64,000 bases of DNA from Naasia sp. SYSU D00948 (GCF_017916515.1 NZ_JAFMTA010000001.1:62001-126000), one strand, 5' to 3'. Positions 1 through 8,491 are shown, counted from the first letter of the stretch. Program-made: numbers and translations. Notes: generated by a model from the sequence alone, not told the origin.

Positions 1-1
1 C

Positions 2-373
2 GCGCCGCAGCAGGCGCTCCGCCTGCTTCAGGACTGCCTGTTCTGCGAATCGATCCCGTCCAACATCGCCGTGTTCGCCGACTACGTCCGCACGGGGGTG
101 CGCTGGTACCTCGCGACCCTGCCCTCGATGCTCGCCTACCGGACGGAGGAGGCGGTCACCCGCCTGACCGCCGAGACGGTCGTGATGCGCGGGGCGCGGG
201 ACCCGATCTCGAAGCACGAGTGGAACGAGCAGCTGGCGGCCTCGATCCCTTCCTCCCGGCTGATCGAGGTGCCCCGCAAGGGCCATGTCGTCATGTACAC
301 GGCACCGGAGGCCGTGGTCGAGCCGATCCTCGAGCTTGCGCGTGCGGAGCAGGCGGGCCTGGAGCAGCGGTGA
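2..373 (+). CDS. alpha/beta hydrolase, 3' part only
   Basis: Only the C-terminal 123 residues are present; the frame is open to the window edge, so the start lies outside. The visible part has the late half of an alpha/beta hydrolase fold: a strand leading into RGARDPIS, where the Asp is the expected acid of the triad, and then PRKGHVVMYTAPE, where the His is the expected base. The nucleophile elbow would be upstream and cannot be seen. The stop overlaps the GTG start of the next hydrolase (GTGA), so the two are probably co-translated. The substrate cannot be told from this part. Confidence 0.75.
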   Translation, partial: APQQALRLLQDCLFCESIPSNIAVFADYVRTGVRWYLATLPSMLAYRTEEAVTRLTAETVVMRGARDPISKHEWNEQLAASIPSSRLIEVPRKGHVVMYTAPEAVVEPILELARAEQAGLEQR

Positions 374-1110
374 GGCTGCTCGCCAACGGCTGGTTCTGGC
401 TCCTCGACTACCTGTACGTCGCCGTCAAGCAGGTGCAGGCCTTCGTCGTCCGGGTGGACCCCGCGACGTACCGGTCCCCCGCCGCACTCGGACGGCCCGT
501 CCTGCTGATCCCCGGCATCTACGAGACGTGGCAGTTCATGCGGCCGGTCGCCGAGCTGCTGCGCGACCGGGGGCATCCCATCCACGTCGTCACCGGGCTC
601 GGCTGGAACACGTCGACGATCCGCGACAGCGCCGACCTCGTCGCGGCCTACCTCGAGGAGGCGGACCTGCGCGGCGTCACGCTCGTGGCGCACAGCAAGG
701 GCGGCCTGATCGGCAAGTACACCATGCTGCGCCGGGACCCGGAGGGGCGCATCGACAGGATGGTCGCCATCGCGACGCCGTTCTCCGGCTCCATCTACGC
801 CCGGTACGCCCTGACGCGGTCGATCCGTGACTTCTCCCCCGCCGACACCACTCTTCGGATGCTCGGCGAGCATCTCGACGTCAACCGGCGGATCACGTCG
901 ATCGAGCCGTCGTTCGATCCGCACATCCCGGGCGGCAGCAGGCTCGACGGCGCGGTCAACGTGCGCCTGCGCGCGGCAGGACACTTCCGCATCTTCGGCA
1001 CCGCCGAGCTGCTGCGCGAAGTCGAGCGCGCGGTGGACGGCACCCCGGAGCACGCGCTGGACGGGGTCCCCGAACCCCGCGTGGAGAGGGCGCCCGGAGC
1101 TCAGGAGTAG
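370..1110 (+). CDS. alpha/beta hydrolase, lipase-like
   Basis: A 246-residue protein beginning at a GTG that overlaps the preceding stop. It has the lipase-type layout: VLLIPGI (residues about 44-50) for the oxyanion region, then VAHSKGG with the nucleophile Ser near residue 109, and a late GHF at about 209-211 as candidate catalytic His. The AHSKGG elbow and the following sugar-free loops resemble bacterial lipases/esterases that act on lipid or ester substrates; no signal peptide is obvious, although the first 25 residues are hydrophobic and could associate with the membrane. Its 3' end overlaps the converging small gene by 10 bases. Confidence 0.75.
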   Translation: MRLLANGWFWLLDYLYVAVKQVQAFVVRVDPATYRSPAALGRPVLLIPGIYETWQFMRPVAELLRDRGHPIHVVTGLGWNTSTIRDSADLVAAYLEEADLRGVTLVAHSKGGLIGKYTMLRRDPEGRIDRMVAIATPFSGSIYARYALTRSIRDFSPADTTLRMLGEHLDVNRRITSIEPSFDPHIPGGSRLDGAVNVRLRAAGHFRIFGTAELLREVERAVDGTPEHALDGVPEPRVERAPGAQE

Positions 1111-1310
1111 GCGCGGTCCTCGTACCCGCCCGGCCGGTACGTGTAGTCCGGGCCGTCGGGGTCGAGCTCCCAGACCTCGTCGACGGGGCTCCCCTCGACA
1201 TCGACGGTGCGCGTGAAGCTGCGCTGGGGGCCTCCCTGGATCAGCTCGAGCTCGACCGTCTCCGTCGAGTCGCCGCGGGCAAGGGTTGCCGTGTAGGTGT
1301 TGTCCGCCAT
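1101..1310 (-). CDS. small conserved-type hypothetical protein, 69 aa
   Basis: A 69-residue acidic protein (DEVWELDPDGPDYTYRPG near the C-terminus) without membrane segment or recognisable domain. A TAGGGT box lies 6 bases before its ATG, as for many genes here, which supports the start. It runs toward the hydrolase and overlaps its last 10 bases. Function not recognised; real-gene status rests on the promoter position and on codon-like composition. Confidence 0.55.
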   Translation of the reverse strand: MADNTYTATLARGDSTETVELELIQGGPQRSFTRTVDVEGSPVDEVWELDPDGPDYTYRPGGYEDRAYS

Positions 1311-1316
1311 GTCGGC

Positions 1317-1322
1317 ACCCTA
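1317..1322 (-). promoter_or_regulatory. -10 box TAGGGT, leaderless type
   Basis: TAGGGT on the minus strand ends 6 bases before the ATG at 1310, so transcription would begin at the start codon. Confidence 0.5.
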
Positions 1323-1356
1323 CTCCGGCCCTCCGGGCGCCGCCCCGCCTTGCGCA

Positions 1357-1731
1357 TCAGCCGGCGCCGTGCTCGTCGGGCTCCTTCATGTACCACTCGG
1401 TGAAGCGCGAGGCGCGGCCGTCGGCCCCCAGGACGATCACCCACAGGTTGCGGTAGTTGCGTCCGTTCCGGTACGCCGTCCGGCCCTCGACGAACACCGT
1501 GTCGCCGTCCCGGGCGAGCGGGTGCCACTCGAACGTCCAGTCGCCCGGCTCGTCCCGTCCCTCGAGCCAGCTGTCGACGATCGCCTCGATCCCGGCGACC
1601 GGCTCGTCCCAGGGGTTGTAGCGGTACTCCGCGTCCTCGGTGAAGAGGGCGCGGATGTCGCCCGGATCGTTGGTCGTCCAGGCGGTGCGGTAGCGGTCCA
1701 TCCAGTCCGTGACGTCGTCCCACTCGCTCAT
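1357..1731 (-). CDS. SnoaL/NTF2-like protein
   Basis: A 124-residue protein with the pattern of the SnoaL-like/NTF2 fold: an N-terminal helix (DVTDWMDRYRTAWTTNDPGDIRALFTEDAEYRYNPW, residues about 5-41), then WLEGRDEPGDWTFEWHPLARDGDTVFVEGRT and a C-terminal RASRFTEWYMKEP strand. The motif ALFTEDAEYRYNP is the usual start of the cone-shaped barrel. Members are small-molecule-binding proteins or isomerase-like enzymes; the ligand cannot be read here. The ATG at 1731 is preferred over in-frame upstream codons because the domain begins immediately after it. It stands alone between a small gene and the hexapeptide-repeat gene. Confidence 0.7.
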   Translation of the reverse strand: MSEWDDVTDWMDRYRTAWTTNDPGDIRALFTEDAEYRYNPWDEPVAGIEAIVDSWLEGRDEPGDWTFEWHPLARDGDTVFVEGRTAYRNGRNYRNLWVIVLGADGRASRFTEWYMKEPDEHGAG

Positions 1732-1803
1732 GCGCACGTGTCTACACGACCGCACCGACACGCCGCATCCCCGGGAATCCCCGGGCGGTCCCCCTGGTTG
1801 TAG

Positions 1804-2217
1804 ATGCAAATGGGCAAGCAATTCGAAGAGTTCGAGGACGGCGGGGTCGTCCTCAAGTACCGACGTCACTCCAACGGGCGCGGCCTGATCGCCATGACCG
1901 CGAAGGCCGACCCCACCGCATTCGTCGCGCCCTCCGCCTACGTGGAGGCCGACTCCCGCATCGACCGCGACGCGCGCATCGGCGAGGGCACCTGGATCGA
2001 GCGCGACGTCATCGTGGGCCGCGGCGCCCTGGTCGGCGCCAACGTCCGGCTCGGAGCCGGCACGGTCGTGGGTCCCGGCGCGCAGATCGGCAGCCACTCC
2101 CGCGTCGGCGCCGGCAGCACCATCGGTGCCGCCGCCCGCATCCCGCACGACTCAAACCTCCCCGCGGGCTCCCGGATCCGCTCGCCGCAGTCGGGAGATC
2201 TCGGCCGCGCGGCCTGA
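1804..2217 (+). CDS. hexapeptide-repeat (left-handed beta-helix) protein
   Basis: A 137-residue protein whose residues about 33-125 are imperfect hexapeptide turns (AFVAPSAYVEADSRIDRDAR, then IGEGTWIERDVIVGRGALVG, VRLGAGTVVGPGAQIGSHSR). This is the left-handed beta-helix fold of gamma-carbonic-anhydrase-like proteins and acyltransferases. No recognisable catalytic extension or His triad is evident, so an enzymatic role is open. The first 30 residues are not part of the helix. The start is uncertain: ATG at 1804, 1810 or 1894 is possible. A strong hairpin follows the gene. Confidence 0.6.
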   Translation: MQMGKQFEEFEDGGVVLKYRRHSNGRGLIAMTAKADPTAFVAPSAYVEADSRIDRDARIGEGTWIERDVIVGRGALVGANVRLGAGTVVGPGAQIGSHSRVGAGSTIGAAARIPHDSNLPAGSRIRSPQSGDLGRAA

Positions 2218-2234
2218 TCCCCCTTGGCACGAAG

Positions 2235-2274
2235 GCCTCCGCGAGTCACCCTTGAGGGAGCGGCTCGCGGAGGC
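2235..2274 (+). terminator. terminator-like hairpin
   Basis: Perfect 11-bp inverted repeat (2235-2245 with 2264-2274); its loop holds a second small hairpin CCCT/AGGG. There is only a short TT tail, as is common in GC-rich genomes. It lies between the hexapeptide gene and the three-paralogue operon. Confidence 0.6.
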
Positions 2275-2323
2275 GGTTCCTCCTCCCGGCGGCGCCGCTG
2301 ACCGAGCGTGAGGAGGCGCTGGA

Positions 2324-3133
2324 GTGGCCGGGCTGCCGCGCAGGCGGGGCGCCATCGGGATCGCGGTCCTCGCGATCTGCGCCACCGCCGTCGTCGGCGC
2401 CCTCCTCGCTCCGCCGCCTCCGCCCGCGATGGAGGCCGCGGAGGGGTGCACCGAGGACTTCCCGCGCCTCGTCCTCCCGGGTCGCGCCGAGCTCGAGGGG
2501 CTCGTCGTCTGCTCCGACGCGGCGGGGACGTCCACGCTCGTCCGCAACGACACCGCCGCCGTGTGGGTGGTCGAGTCCGACTCCCGATCCGGGGTGCACC
2601 TGCTCCCCCTCGACGAGCACACCCGGTCGTTCGCCGGCCTTCTCGACGGGAGCGGCTCGTCCGTCCCGGCGGGCGCGGTGGCCGTCGTCCCGCAGCCGCC
2701 CGCGGGGGTGCGCCTGCACATCGACGCCCGCCTGACGATGGCCCAGCTCGCGCACGACCAGCTCGTGGCGACCCTCGGCCGGAAGGACGGGCCGGCGCTC
2801 GCAGCCCTCCGGCCGGAGCCGACGGTCGCCCGGCGCGCGCTCGTCGAGTGCCTGGCGGGCACCCTGCGCAACGTGCCGAGCCCGGGCTGCGCCCTGGCCG
2901 ACGGCCGGCCGCTCGAGGTGCTCGCGGCGGCGGCCGCCGCGATCGAGGCCGACGGCCGCTCGCTCTGCGGCGTCCTCTGGCTCGAGGCGAAGGCCAACGC
3001 CAACCTCCCGTCCGTCGACCAGACCGCCTTCGTCGCCGACATCGTGGGCTGGGAGAGGAACGCCGGATTCACCGCCAGGGCCGACGCCGCCGCGGCCGCG
3101 TACCTGCAGATGCAGCCCGAGGATCGGTCATGA
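2324..3133 (+). CDS. membrane-anchored extracytoplasmic protein, paralogue A of three
   Basis: A 269-residue protein, first of three tandem homologues. An Arg-rich start and a hydrophobic segment at about residues 10-29 form an uncleaved anchor or signal peptide, followed by a Pro-rich stretch. The mature part shares with B and C: EGC near residue 41, LVVCSDAAGTSTL (about 60-72), RNDTAAVW, PAGAVAVVP, DARLTMAQLAHDQL, ECL, and a C-terminal W-R-GF-RA-Y pattern. Four Cys positions recur between paralogues, suggesting disulfides outside the cell. The GTG start has AGGAGG 7 bases upstream. No known family is recognised and no catalytic motif seen. Confidence 0.7.
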   Translation: MAGLPRRRGAIGIAVLAICATAVVGALLAPPPPPAMEAAEGCTEDFPRLVLPGRAELEGLVVCSDAAGTSTLVRNDTAAVWVVESDSRSGVHLLPLDEHTRSFAGLLDGSGSSVPAGAVAVVPQPPAGVRLHIDARLTMAQLAHDQLVATLGRKDGPALAALRPEPTVARRALVECLAGTLRNVPSPGCALADGRPLEVLAAAAAAIEADGRSLCGVLWLEAKANANLPSVDQTAFVADIVGWERNAGFTARADAAAAAYLQMQPEDRS

Positions 3134-3915
3134 CCCGCGCTCTCGGCTGGGTGATCGCCCTCGTGCTCGCCCTCGCCGCCGGCGCCGTGGTGACGGCGGG
3201 CTCGCCGCCGGCGCCCGGTGCCGCCGCGCCCGACGAGGGCTGTCCTTCCGACTACCCGACGCTGATCGCGCCCGGAACGAGGGAGACCACCTACTACTCC
3301 CGCGCACTGCGGGGTCTCATCGTGTGCTCCAACCCGATGGGGACGGCGACCCTGTTCAGCAACCGCACCGACGCCGTCTGGGTCCTCGAGGAGCCGTCCC
3401 ACGTGGGCCTGCACCGGCTCCCCAGCTCGTCCCTCAGCGACTCCTTCGTCCGCCTCGTGGCCTCGCCGAGCCCCGCCATCCCGTCCGGCACGGCGATCGT
3501 CGTCCCGCGTGCGCCCTCGGAGGTGCGGGTGCGGGTGAACGCCGAGCTCACCCTGGCCCAGCTCGCCCATGACCAGCTCGCCGGCTCCCTCGCCCTCGAC
3601 GCGAGCGGAGGGCACGTGCTCGCCCGCTACGGCGGCCTCCTCGGCGAATGCCTCGGCCTGCTCATCGCCGAGATCGAGTCCCCGGAGGCGGTGCTCGCGA
3701 GCGGCAACCCCGCGCCGCATCTGATCGAGGCCGCGCAGCGGCTCGCCGCGTCCCGCGGCACCTGCCCGGAGGTGTGGCGAGCCGTCGGCGGGGGCTCCCT
3801 CGAGGACGACGTGGCCGGCTGGCGGCGGCACGCGGGCTTCGCCGTGCGGGCCGTCTCGGCGGCGATCACCTATCGCGCCCTCCTGCGGCAGATCCGAGTG
3901 GTGGAGGCGCCATGA
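3130..3915 (+). CDS. membrane-anchored extracytoplasmic protein, paralogue B of three
   Basis: A 261-residue homologue of its two neighbours, started by an ATG that overlaps the stop of paralogue A (ATGA). The hydrophobic segment at about residues 4-24 is the only membrane segment. Shared positions: DEGCPSDYP, LIVCSNPMGTATL, SNRTDAVWVLE, PSGTAIVVP, NAELTLAQLAHDQL, ECL, and the C-terminal GWRRHAGFAVRA. The LAHDQL helix and the N-R-T-AVW loop are the best conserved parts. Function is unknown; because all three copies are kept in one operon, they may form a hetero-oligomer at the outer face of the membrane (inference). Confidence 0.7.
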   Translation: MTRALGWVIALVLALAAGAVVTAGSPPAPGAAAPDEGCPSDYPTLIAPGTRETTYYSRALRGLIVCSNPMGTATLFSNRTDAVWVLEEPSHVGLHRLPSSSLSDSFVRLVASPSPAIPSGTAIVVPRAPSEVRVRVNAELTLAQLAHDQLAGSLALDASGGHVLARYGGLLGECLGLLIAEIESPEAVLASGNPAPHLIEAAQRLAASRGTCPEVWRAVGGGSLEDDVAGWRRHAGFAVRAVSAAITYRALLRQIRVVEAP

Positions 3916-4760
3916 GCGCCGGCCGCCCGGCCCCGCCCCGGCACCGCCTCGCACGGCTCCCCGCGTGGGTCGCGGCGTTCGGACTCGTGCTCCTGCTGGT
4001 CGCGACGGGCGCGGTGCTCGCCCGGCCGGCGGGACCGGGTGCGCCGGCCCGCCCTGACGAGGGATGCCCGGAGGGCTTCCCGCTGCGCATGACGCCGGAG
4101 GGCGAGGGGATGTACGCCGCGGCGGTCGGCCGGTTCCTCGTGTGCCAGGATCTGGCCGGCACGTCGACGCTCCTGCGCAATCGGACGGCCGCGGTGTGGG
4201 CGCTGGAGAGCCCGAGCGGGATCGCCATCCACCGGGAGCGCGTGTCGGCCCTCGACGGGAGCTTCCTGGACGTCGTCCGGTCGCAGGCGGCCGTGGTGCC
4301 GGCGGGCGCCTCCGTGGCGGTTCCGGCGCCCGCGTCCGCGCTGATCGCCCGTGTCGACGCCCGGCTCACGATCGCCGCGCTCGCCCACGAGCGGCTCGCG
4401 ACGGCGCTCGTGGCCGCCGTCCCGCCCGACGTGCGAGGGCGGGTCCTCACGGAGAGCAGGGCGGCTCTTACCGCCTGCCTCGCGGAGGTGCTCGACCTCC
4501 TTCCGAACCCGGGCGCCGCGCTCTCCGGAGGCAACCCGGGACGGCGCATCACCGACGTCGTCGAGCAGGTCGCGCAGACCCCGGACTCCCTCTGCGTGGG
4601 CCAGTGGACGCTCGCCAAGCTCCTCGCGGGCGTCCCCCTCGCGGCAGCCGCGCCGCTGCGCTCCGACGTGGCCCTCTGGCGGCACGACCCGTCCTTCGCG
4701 TTCCGCGCTCTGGACGCCGGGATCACCTACTCGGCGCTCGGTCCCCGCCTCCTTCCCTGA
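3912..4760 (+). CDS. membrane-anchored extracytoplasmic protein, paralogue C of three
   Basis: A 282-residue third copy, again overlapping its neighbour by ATGA. It has a longer basic N-terminus (about 20 residues) before the hydrophobic segment at about 20-40. It keeps DEGCPEGFP, FLVCQDLAGTSTL, RNRTAAVWALE, PAGASVAVP, DARLTIAALAHERL, ACL and the C-terminal W-R-DPSFAFRALDAGITY. It differs from A and B by an extra segment with DLLPNPGAALSGGNPG. Downstream lies the ABC exporter operon with a likely promoter of its own between. Function is not recognised. Confidence 0.7.
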   Translation: MSAGRPAPPRHRLARLPAWVAAFGLVLLLVATGAVLARPAGPGAPARPDEGCPEGFPLRMTPEGEGMYAAAVGRFLVCQDLAGTSTLLRNRTAAVWALESPSGIAIHRERVSALDGSFLDVVRSQAAVVPAGASVAVPAPASALIARVDARLTIAALAHERLATALVAAVPPDVRGRVLTESRAALTACLAEVLDLLPNPGAALSGGNPGRRITDVVEQVAQTPDSLCVGQWTLAKLLAGVPLAAAAPLRSDVALWRHDPSFAFRALDAGITYSALGPRLLP

Positions 4761-4788
4761 GCCCTTCCCCCCGCTGTCCGGGGCGTCC

Positions 4789-4794
4789 TATGCT
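4789..4794 (+). promoter_or_regulatory. possible -10 box for the ABC exporter operon
   Basis: TATGCT in the 114-base gap after paralogue C; no good -35 is seen. It would give a leader of about 70 bases before the ATG at 4875, which has GGAGGG upstream. Confidence 0.35.
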
Positions 4795-4874
4795 CCTTCC
4801 TCTGGAGAGCCGGGAAGTCCGGTCGGCGCAGTGCAGCGCGACGCCCGGGACCGCCGGGGAACCGGAGGGATGGC

Positions 4875-5756
4875 ATGAGCGTCATCGAGGTCCACGATCT
4901 CCGCAAGAGCTTCGGCCGCACCGCGGCCCTGACGGGACTCGACCTCGAGGTCCGGCCGGGAGAGGTGCACGGCTTCCTCGGTCCCAACGGCGCCGGCAAG
5001 TCGACCACCATCCGCATCCTGCTCGGACTGCTGCGGGCCGACGGCGGGACCGTGACCGTCCTCGGCCGCGACCCGTGGCGCGACGCCGTGCATGTCCACC
5101 GCGGCCTCGCCTACGTCCCGGGGGACGTCAGCCTGTGGCCGAACCTCAGCGGCGGGGAGGTCATCGACCTGCTCACCCGGCTGCGCGGCGGCGCCGACGA
5201 GGCGCTCCTGCGCCGCCTCGTCGAGGACTTCGAGTTCGACCCGCGCAAGCGGTCCCGCAGCTACTCCCGCGGCAACCGGCAGAAGGTCGCGCTCATCGCC
5301 GCCTTCGCCCGGCCCGCCGAGCTGTACGTCCTCGACGAGCCGACCTCCGGCCTCGATCCGCTCATGGACGAGGTCTTCCGCCGCCACATCGAGCGCGTGC
5401 GCGACGAGGGGGCGGCCGTGCTGCTGTCGAGCCACATGCTCGCCGAGGTCGAGAGGCTCTGCGACCGCGTGACGATCATCCGCTCGGGCGTCGACGTCGA
5501 GACGGGGACCCTGCAGGAGCTGCGCCACCTGACCCGCACCACGTTCCGGCTGACGGGCGCCGACGAGGCGGCCGCCCGCGCTCTGCCGGGGGCGCACGAG
5601 CCACGCAGCGGCGGCGACTGGGTCGAGTTCGACGTCGACGCCGCCGACGTCCCGGCCGTGCTCGCCGGAGTTGCGGCGCTGCGGCCCGCCGGGCTTACGG
5701 TCGCGCCGCCGTCGCTCGAGGAGCTGTTCCTGCACCACTACGGGGACCGCCCGTGA
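4875..5756 (+). CDS. ABC transporter ATP-binding protein
   Basis: A 293-residue nucleotide-binding subunit of a drug-type exporter. Walker A GPNGAGKST is near residues 36-44, the signature segment is the variant SRGNRQK near 130-136, Walker B with the D-loop is LYVLDEPTSGLDP near 150-162, and the switch is LLSSHMLAEVE. The variant signature and short C-terminal domain match the ATPases paired with two-lobed permeases of the TnrB type. The stop overlaps the GTG start of the permease, so this is a complete two-component exporter. Confidence 0.9.
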   Translation: MSVIEVHDLRKSFGRTAALTGLDLEVRPGEVHGFLGPNGAGKSTTIRILLGLLRADGGTVTVLGRDPWRDAVHVHRGLAYVPGDVSLWPNLSGGEVIDLLTRLRGGADEALLRRLVEDFEFDPRKRSRSYSRGNRQKVALIAAFARPAELYVLDEPTSGLDPLMDEVFRRHIERVRDEGAAVLLSSHMLAEVERLCDRVTIIRSGVDVETGTLQELRHLTRTTFRLTGADEAAARALPGAHEPRSGGDWVEFDVDAADVPAVLAGVAALRPAGLTVAPPSLEELFLHHYGDRP

Positions 5757-7366
5757 GCACGGCCACGCTGCTCGCCTCCCGGCTGCTCTCGGAGCGGTGG
5801 CGGCTGCCCCTGTGGATCGGCGGGATCACCCTCCTCACGGCGGCGTCCAGCACCGCGGTCCTCGCCCAGTTCGCCGACCCGGAGGAGCAGCGGGTACTGC
5901 TGCTGGCGGCCGCGGCGAACCCGGCCTTCCGCTTCCTGCGCGGTCTGCCGATCGGCATCGGGACCGGCGAGCTCGTCTTCTTCCAGATCTTCACCTACCT
6001 GGCGGCGCTGGCCGGGCTCATGTCCACCTTCCTCGTCGTGCGGCACACGCGCGGCGACGAGGACTCGGGCAGGACGGAGCTCATCGCCGCGACCCCGCTG
6101 CGGCGGACGGCGCCCGTCGCCACAGCGCTCGGCACGGCCGTCGTCGCGAACCTCGTGCTCGGCGTCACGGTCGCCCTCGGGCTCGCCCTTCCCGGGCTGC
6201 CGTGGCGGGGATCCGTGCTCACCGGGTCCGCCGTCGCGGTCAGCGGACTCGTGTTCGCCGGGATCGCGGCCGTCGCCGCTCAGGTGCTGCCGACGAGCCG
6301 CGCGGCGAACGGCGCCGCCGCCGCGACGGTGGGACTCGCGTACCTGCTGCGCGGCATCGGCGACGCAATGGCACAGCCCGACGAGCGGTTCGTCACCCGC
6401 GAGAGCGGGTGGCCGTCGTGGCTCTCACCGATCGGCTGGGGGCAGCGCGTGGAGGCGTACCAGACGGACAACCCCCTGCCCCTGGCCATCGGCATCGCGA
6501 CCGCGGTCCTGCTCGGCGCCGTCGCGGTGGCCGTCGCGGCTCGCCGGGACCTCGGCGCGAGCCTCGTCCGCGAGCGGGCCGGACGCGAACGTGCGCGGGG
6601 ATCCCTGCGGTCGCCCCTCGCGCTCGTGTGGCGGCTCTCCTGGCCGTCGCTCGTGGGCTGGGCGATCGGGGCCGCCTTCCTCGGCACGGTCGCCGGACTG
6701 CTCGCTCCCTCGGTCGCCGACGCGATCGGCTCGAACGCCCAGTTCCTCGAGCTGATCCGCCGGCTGATCCCGGGCTCGACCGCCGGACTCCTCGACCTCT
6801 TCGTCGCCGCCATCCTCGGCATGGCGGGCTTCCTCGCCGCCGCGGCCGGAGCCCAGGCGACGATGCGGATGCGCGCCGAGGAGGCGGACGGCCGGGCGGA
6901 GCTCCTGCTTGCGGCACCGGTCGGCCGGGCGCGCTGGATGGTCGCGTTCCTCGCGGTGGCCGTCGCGTCGGTCGCCGCGGTCCTCGTCCCCGCGGGCGTC
7001 GCGGCGGCGGTGGCCTTCGCGGCCGTGGGCGAGCAGGACCGGACGGGCTCGTCGCTCGCCGCGGCGGCGGCCCAGGTGCCCGCGGCGCTCGTCTTCGTCG
7101 GCCTGACGGCGCTCGTGTTCGCGGTCCTCCCCCGCCTCACGGTCCCGGTCGCATGGACGCTGCTCGGCGTGAGCCTGATCCTCGGCGAGTACGGCACGAT
7201 CCTGCAGCTGCCCGAGTGGATGCAGGACATGAGCCCGTTCCGGCACACCTCCGCGATCCCGGCGGAGGACCTCGACGCCGGCGGCGTTCTCGCCCTCCTC
7301 GCGGTCGCGCTCGCCACGGCGACGCTCGCCGTCCTCCTGTTCCGCCGCCGCGACCTCGCCGTGTGA
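5753..7366 (+). CDS. ABC exporter permease, TnrB3-like
   Basis: A 537-residue integral membrane protein of two homologous halves, each with about six membrane segments. The pattern LPIGIGTGELVFFQIFTYL with VRHTRGDEDSGRTELIAA in the first half, and RAEEADGRAELLLAAPVGR in the second, is typical of the COG3559-type exporters linked with polyketide antibiotic export or self-resistance. It begins at the GTG inside the stop of the ATPase gene and ends facing rpsO. No biosynthetic genes lie nearby, so the natural substrate is unknown; intrinsic drug or lipid export is the usual expectation. Confidence 0.85.
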   Translation: MSTATLLASRLLSERWRLPLWIGGITLLTAASSTAVLAQFADPEEQRVLLLAAAANPAFRFLRGLPIGIGTGELVFFQIFTYLAALAGLMSTFLVVRHTRGDEDSGRTELIAATPLRRTAPVATALGTAVVANLVLGVTVALGLALPGLPWRGSVLTGSAVAVSGLVFAGIAAVAAQVLPTSRAANGAAAATVGLAYLLRGIGDAMAQPDERFVTRESGWPSWLSPIGWGQRVEAYQTDNPLPLAIGIATAVLLGAVAVAVAARRDLGASLVRERAGRERARGSLRSPLALVWRLSWPSLVGWAIGAAFLGTVAGLLAPSVADAIGSNAQFLELIRRLIPGSTAGLLDLFVAAILGMAGFLAAAAGAQATMRMRAEEADGRAELLLAAPVGRARWMVAFLAVAVASVAAVLVPAGVAAAVAFAAVGEQDRTGSSLAAAAAQVPAALVFVGLTALVFAVLPRLTVPVAWTLLGVSLILGEYGTILQLPEWMQDMSPFRHTSAIPAEDLDAGGVLALLAVALATATLAVLLFRRRDLAV

Positions 7367-7411
7367 CGCCCGCGCGGCCGGCCGCCCCCGCGGGGTCCCC
7401 TGAGACGCGGA

Positions 7412-7443
7412 ACGGGCCGCCCACCCGAAGGTGGACGGCCCGT
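7412..7443. terminator. bidirectional terminator between exporter and rpsO
   Basis: A 14-position stem (7412-7425 with 7430-7443, one C-A mismatch) with a CGAA loop lies between the converging permease and rpsO genes and could stop both. Confidence 0.7.
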
Positions 7444-7487
7444 CCGAAGAAGCTCGCGCTGTCAGCGAAGAGCCTGCGCGGCTCGCC

Positions 7488-7757
7488 TTATCGGCGGAGG
7501 CCGAGACGCTCGATCAGCGACCGGTACCGGTTGATGTCGATGTCCTGCAGGTAGCCCAGGAGCCGGCGACGCTGGCCCACGAGGAGCAGCAGGCCACGAC
7601 GCGAGTGGTGGTCGTGCTTGTGCTCCTTGAGGTGCTCGGTCAGATCCTTGATCCGCTTGGTCAGGATCGCGACCTGCACCTCGGGGGATCCGGTGTCACC
7701 GGGGTGGGTTGCGTACTCTTCGATGATCGCCTTCTTCACATCTGCATCGAGTGCCAT
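7488..7757 (-). CDS. rpsO: 30S ribosomal protein S15
   Basis: An 89-residue protein, the standard length for S15, which binds the 16S rRNA three-way junction early in 30S assembly. The [19 protein letters not shown] segment and [25 protein letters not shown] carry the conserved rRNA-binding residues. The gene is monocistronic here: its 3' neighbour converges on it and no pnp gene follows, unlike the usual rpsO-pnp pair. A leader of roughly 80 bases precedes it. Confidence 0.98.
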   Translation of the reverse strand: MALDADVKKAIIEEYATHPGDTGSPEVQVAILTKRIKDLTEHLKEHKHDHHSRRGLLLLVGQRRRLLGYLQDIDINRYRSLIERLGLRR

Positions 7758-7852
7758 AGATGGGATCCCCTTCCTCTCGTTGCGCGGTGCCCGTCACCTG
7801 ATGTGCGGGCTCTCTTGATCCGCGGCCGTTCGACGGCAACCGGAAGAGTTTA
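7758..7852 (-). promoter_or_regulatory. rpsO promoter and leader
   Basis: TAAACT at 7847-7852 on the minus strand is a fair -10 box, giving a leader of about 80 bases. A small hairpin (7825-7829 with 7833-7837) sits near the predicted 5' end and a GGAAGGGG ribosome binding site precedes the ATG. Autoregulation by S15 is known in other bacteria; whether this leader does so is open. Confidence 0.4.
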
Positions 7853-8017
7853 GCAGAGCGCAGGGGTGCGGGGTCCGCCGGGCGGAGCCGGGAAGAGGCG
7901 TCCTCCCGCGCTCGGCGCGCGACTCGCGGTGGGCTTCGTGCCAGGTTTCGGCCCGTCGGCGCTCCTTCCGTGGAAGACTCTGCGGCAACGCGACCGGGTC
8001 GGCAACAGGAGGCCTGT

Positions 8018-8491
8018 GTGACCACGAACGAGAAGGACGGCAGCCGCGACGAGCTCGCCGCCCGACTGGCCATCCTCATCGGACGACTGAACCGTCTCAT
8101 CCGTGCGAGCGCGGGCGACCTGACCCAGTCCCAGCTGTCGGCCCTGGCGAGCATCTCCCACCTCGGTCCGGTGCGGTCCGGCGACCTCGCGCGCATCGAG
8201 TCCGTCACGGCGCCGAGCATGACGCGCCTCATCGCCGGCCTGGAGGCGCAGGGCCTGGTGCAGCGGACGCCGGACCCGGTCGACGGCAGGGCGGCCCTCC
8301 TCACCGCCACCGCCGCCGGCGAGGAGGCGGTGCTGCGCACGCGCGCCGCCCGATCCCGGAAGCTCGCCGCGCTGCTCGAGTCCCTCGACGAGGCTCAGCT
8401 CGAGGTACTGCGATCGGCATCGGACGTGCTCGAGGACCTCATCACCGCCGCCACTCCGAAGGCCACGGTCAAGACGCCGCACGAGGGTTGA
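8018..8491 (+). CDS. MarR-family regulator
   Basis: A 157-residue winged-helix repressor. The DNA-binding part runs [49 protein letters not shown] (about residues 37-85), followed by the wing [23 protein letters not shown] at 8018 is chosen because AGGAGG lies 5 bases before it (8007-8012), although the frame extends upstream. It is a single gene ending at a good terminator, so its target may be itself or something elsewhere. Confidence 0.85.
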   Translation: MTTNEKDGSRDELAARLAILIGRLNRLIRASAGDLTQSQLSALASISHLGPVRSGDLARIESVTAPSMTRLIAGLEAQGLVQRTPDPVDGRAALLTATAAGEEAVLRTRAARSRKLAALLESLDEAQLEVLRSASDVLEDLITAATPKATVKTPHEG

